Source: DATGWF01 sp035299585 (lineage in GTDB: Bacteria > Actinomycetota > Actinomycetes > Actinomycetales > Microbacteriaceae). Taken from it: a stretch of 33,327 nt of DNA. Below, piece after piece: positions 31,421 through 33,327 of the stretch (the first letter of the stretch is position 1; the number at the start of each line of letters is the position of its first letter). The notes under the pieces were generated by a model that searched no databases, was not told the DNA's origin, and saw nothing but the letters and a program-made list of their open reading frames with translations. The position numbers were made by a program, and so were the translations under genes. The stretch spans positions 1 through 33,327 of the forward strand of contig DATGWF010000001.1 of assembly GCA_035299585.1 (NCBI GenBank), given 5' to 3'.

Positions 31421-31468
31421 ATACTACATCTTGTGCTTGTCAGTCGGTAGAGGCACAACATGCTGTAG
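31421..31468. promoter_or_regulatory. Tandem NrdR-type boxes upstream of nrdH
   Basis: Box proximal to nrdH: 31421-31436, core CTACATCTTG (31424-31433). Distal box: 31453-31468, core CAACATGCTG (31456-31465). Both fit the palindromic CWA...TWG core of the NrdR operator, and their centres are 32 bp apart, about three helical turns. A candidate -10 (TAGTAT, minus strand, 31421-31426) overlaps the proximal box, as expected for repression. Confidence 0.7.
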
Positions 31469-31495
31469 TTACAAACGTGTCATTCTCCACGGCTA

Positions 31496-31524
31496 TTCCA
31501 CCGAGTTTGCACAACTCGGAGGAA
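31496..31524. repeat. Inverted repeat in the nrdH-nhaA intergenic region
   Basis: TTCC-A-CCGAGTT (31496-31507) faces AACTCGG-A-GGAA (31513-31524) around TGCAC. That is 11 paired bases with one A-A mismatch. It lies upstream of the nrd promoter. It could be an operator or a stem ending transcription from either side. Confidence 0.45.
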
Positions 31525-31558
31525 AACTGTGCGGCGGAATTCTGCGGATGTCCGGCCC

Positions 31559-31578
31559 TTATCCACATGGGTGGACAA
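31559..31578. promoter_or_regulatory. Facing pair of DnaA boxes upstream of nrdH
   Basis: TTATCCACA (31559-31567) is the exact consensus DnaA box. On the opposite strand TTGTCCACC (31570-31578) matches the actinobacterial TTGTCCACA at 8 of 9 positions. The boxes face each other across 2 bp. They lie about 180-200 nt upstream of the nrdH start. Direct sequence match; function inferred. Confidence 0.5.
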
Positions 31579-31596
31579 CGAAAAAAAATTCGTTGT
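31575..31596. repeat. Inverted repeat with an A6 loop near the end of nhaA
   Basis: ACAACGAA (31575-31582) and TTCGTTGT (31589-31596) pair perfectly around AAAAAA. It overlaps the second DnaA box and lies 58 nt past the nhaA stop. It may form a terminator-like stem or an AT-rich unwinding site. Confidence 0.4.
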
Positions 31597-31653
31597 GAAA
31601 TGCCGTTACGGCGTGTCGCGGCATGGGGCCATTTTGGGGCGTGCCACCGACAT

Positions 31654-32889
31654 TCAGTCGGCGCGTTTTGCGTACCAGCGGTTCCGAGGCAGCAACACTG
31701 CCGTCGCCAGTACGGCCGCAATGATCGAGGCTACGAGCACGGCGAGCGTGGCTACGTCGGCCCGCTCGACGTCCCCGCGGAAGGTAATCGCGGCAATGAG
31801 CATCGACACCGTGAATCCGATGCCTGCGAGCAGGCTCATCCCGGCGATGTCGATCCAGCGCAGGCTGGGGTCGAGCGAGGCAAAACGAACGCGTGTGAGC
31901 AACCAGGTTGATCCGAGAATGCCCACCGGCTTACCGATCACGAGACCAGCCACCACACCCCAGAACAGCGGATCTGTCGCCATCGCACCCAGGGCACCCG
32001 ATCCGAGCGGAACGCCGGCCGACACGAGCGCGAAGAGCGGCACGACGACCGCGGCGGAGAACGGGCGAATGGCGTGCTCAAGAATGGGCCCGATGCCGTC
32101 CTGCCCCGCACGCCCCAAAGCCGGCAAGGCGAAGGCGACAAGCACGCCCGCGATAGTGGCGTGAATGCCAGCCTCGTGGATGAGCCACCACACCACCAGG
32201 GCGGGAGGCAGCAGTACCCAGGCAAGCGCGGGTTGACGGATGAAGCGACCGTGCAAACCGTACGAGACGGCCGCGATGAGCGCGAGCGGGACCAGCGCCC
32301 ACAGCAGAGCGTCGAGATGGAACCCCTTGGCCGACAACACCGCGATGAGGACGATTCCGATGAGGTCGTCGACGACCGCCAAGGTCAGCAAGAACAACCG
32401 AACGGCACTCGGCAGGCGCGAACCGATCAAAGCGAGTACGGCGAGGGCGAACGCGATATCGGTTGCGACCGGGATTGCCCACCCGTCAATCGACCCTCCG
32501 GGAGCCGCGACGAGAATGAACAGCAGTGACGGGACGACCACACCGCCCATCGCTGCAACCACCGGAACGAGCGCGGTCCGCGGGTTGCGAAGCTCACCGG
32601 CGACGAGCTCGCGCTTGAGCTCCAGCCCGACGAGGAGGAAGAACACCGCGAGGAGGCCGTCGGCAATCCATGCGTGAACGGTCAGATTGAGGTGGAGAGT
32701 GTCCGGCCCGAATCGCGCGTCGCGCATGAGCAAGAAGGCGCTCGCCCACGGCGAGTTTGCCCACAACAGTCCGAGCAGTGCGCCTGCGACGAGGAGCACG
32801 CCGCCGACACGATCACTGCTGAGGAACGCCGCGAGGGCGCGGCGGTCCGATTCGGTCGGTTGGCCCGGAAACTGCGTTGGGGTGTTCAC
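31654..32889 (-). CDS. nhaA: Na+/H+ antiporter NhaA
   Basis: A 411-residue integral membrane antiporter that exchanges cytosolic Na+ (or Li+) for external protons. About twelve hydrophobic helices are visible. Diagnostic segments are DGLLAVFFLLVGLELKREL (77-95), ATDIAFALAVLALIGSRLP (142-160, with the ion-path aspartate), LAVVDDLIGIVLIAVL (D174/D175, the essential pair) and SMSLLAGIGFTVSMLIA-type residues near the end. The GTG at 32889 is used because GGAGG lies 5 nt upstream and the GTGA overlap with the upstream permease stop is a standard coupling signal; a longer frame has no homology. Second gene of a unit with the APC permease. Confidence 0.95.
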   Translation of the reverse strand: MNTPTQFPGQPTESDRRALAAFLSSDRVGGVLLVAGALLGLLWANSPWASAFLLMRDARFGPDTLHLNLTVHAWIADGLLAVFFLLVGLELKRELVAGELRNPRTALVPVVAAMGGVVVPSLLFILVAAPGGSIDGWAIPVATDIAFALAVLALIGSRLPSAVRLFLLTLAVVDDLIGIVLIAVLSAKGFHLDALLWALVPLALIAAVSYGLHGRFIRQPALAWVLLPPALVVWWLIHEAGIHATIAGVLVAFALPALGRAGQDGIGPILEHAIRPFSAAVVVPLFALVSAGVPLGSGALGAMATDPLFWGVVAGLVIGKPVGILGSTWLLTRVRFASLDPSLRWIDIAGMSLLAGIGFTVSMLIAAITFRGDVERADVATLAVLVASIIAAVLATAVLLPRNRWYAKRAD

Positions 32890-33327
32890 ACAGACCTCCG
32901 CCGATTCTTGGCGAAGTGGACGCAGACAGCGATGACAACGAACGCGAGCGGGTATACCAGTCGTTCCGCGGCGAGTGCCAGCAACCCGGCGCTCATCACG
33001 GTCGCCACGACAGCGAGCCACCAACCCGCACTCCATCGTGGGAGCAGTCGGGTTGCAGCGAGCATTCCGGCCGCGTAGATCGCGACCATGTTCGCCGTGT
33101 GGAACAGGATGAACGGGGCAAGTTCGCCGCCGGTGGCCGTCATTGCCGCAAAAGCGACGAGACCGATGACTCCCGTCACGACGAGTGCCGGCCGCGGAAT
33201 TTCGCCGGGTCCGGCTCCCGGGCGAAGCGCGCGGGGCAAATCGCCGCGCTCTGCCAGTGCAGCGCCGAGTTTGCCGAACGCGGGGAGGTATGCGTTGAGT
33301 ACGACGACCGAGACAATGAGCGCGACG
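32886..33327 (-). CDS. APC-family amino-acid permease, C-terminal part
   Basis: Open through the window edge, so the N-terminus is missing; 146 codons are visible. The visible protein starts VALIVSVVVLNAYLPAFGKLGAALAERGDLPRAL, divided between a hydrophobic helix and the loop with AFGKLGAALAERGDLP, a hallmark of APC permeases before helix 9-10. Three to four further hydrophobic helices follow, then a basic tail CVHFAKNRRRSV. Its TGA overlaps the nhaA GTG by 4 nt. The transported amino acid cannot be told. A TTG at 33239 could be mistaken for a start, but the homology continues upstream of it. Confidence 0.8.
   Translation of the reverse strand, partial: VALIVSVVVLNAYLPAFGKLGAALAERGDLPRALRPGAGPGEIPRPALVVTGVIGLVAFAAMTATGGELAPFILFHTANMVAIYAAGMLAATRLLPRWSAGWWLAVVATVMSAGLLALAAERLVYPLAFVVIAVCVHFAKNRRRSV

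Noticed and set aside
31437..31653. Small protein gene or replication origin in the nrdH-nhaA gap
   Set aside because: No short frame has a start with a ribosome site and sensible composition. Two DnaA boxes alone, without dnaA/dnaN/gyrB or a larger box cluster, do not make an origin.

Overview
The window is GC-rich, gene-dense DNA from an actinobacterium. The evidence is strong GC bias at third codon positions, frequent GTG/TTG starts, many TANNNT -10 hexamers lying 6-7 nt from a start codon, a class Ib nrdHIEF operon, a lysC-asd pair with a LysC-beta-type internal start, and dnaX-recR near a small SRP RNA. The gene set resembles Microbacteriaceae, but that placement is an inference; no rRNA or other decisive marker is present. 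Nearly all of it looks like stable chromosome. I see no transposase, phage, CRISPR or plasmid genes.

Layout. 1-2138 (minus): LuxR-type response regulator, its membrane histidine kinase, and the start of a small membrane protein cut by the window edge. 2280-4381 (minus): thymidine kinase downstream of malate:quinone oxidoreductase. 4572-8223: an OmpR-type response regulator (plus) converging on a seven-helix protein with a degenerate GGDEF-like domain, with a PAS-containing histidine kinase behind it. 8284-10601 (minus): lysC-asd. 10672-13442 (minus): dnaX-recR. 13525-14667 (minus): a secreted, membrane-anchored protein directly behind ffs. 14677-15816 (minus): an SPFH/band-7 protein and a ribbon-helix-helix protein behind a perfect 18-bp palindrome. 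15924-16404 (plus): tRNA-Ser(GGA) and a VOC protein. 16499-19156 (minus): an 885-residue exported protein of unknown function. 19342-23371: single small genes (GNAT, two-gene VOC/AlkZ-like unit, HNH-like protein, serine hydrolase, an unknown, a small tail-anchored protein). 23368-27324 (minus): potABCD-type polyamine ABC transporter. 27564-31379 (minus): nrdHIEF. 31654-33327 (minus): NhaA antiporter behind the C-terminal part of an APC amino-acid permease.

How it fits together. Tdk and NrdHIEF supply DNA precursors; DnaX and RecR act in replication and repair; Mqo feeds malate electrons to quinone; LysC and Asd begin the aspartate-family pathway. Two two-component systems sense at the membrane.

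Most interesting signals. (i) The 274-nt region upstream of nrdH holds two NrdR-type boxes about 32 bp apart, a facing pair of DnaA boxes and two further inverted repeats. (ii) At least eight genes show a -10 hexamer placed for leaderless transcription, including a divergent pair only 39 bp apart. (iii) A palindromic operator candidate lies just downstream of the SPFH/RHH promoter. (iv) ffs sits only 20 nt in front of a surface-protein gene, with its own -10 overlapping the preceding stop codon. (v) A GGDEF-like receptor lacking the GGDEF signature lies inside a two-component locus. I found no clear candidate for a wholly new multi-gene system. No gene-free stretch exceeds 300 nt.
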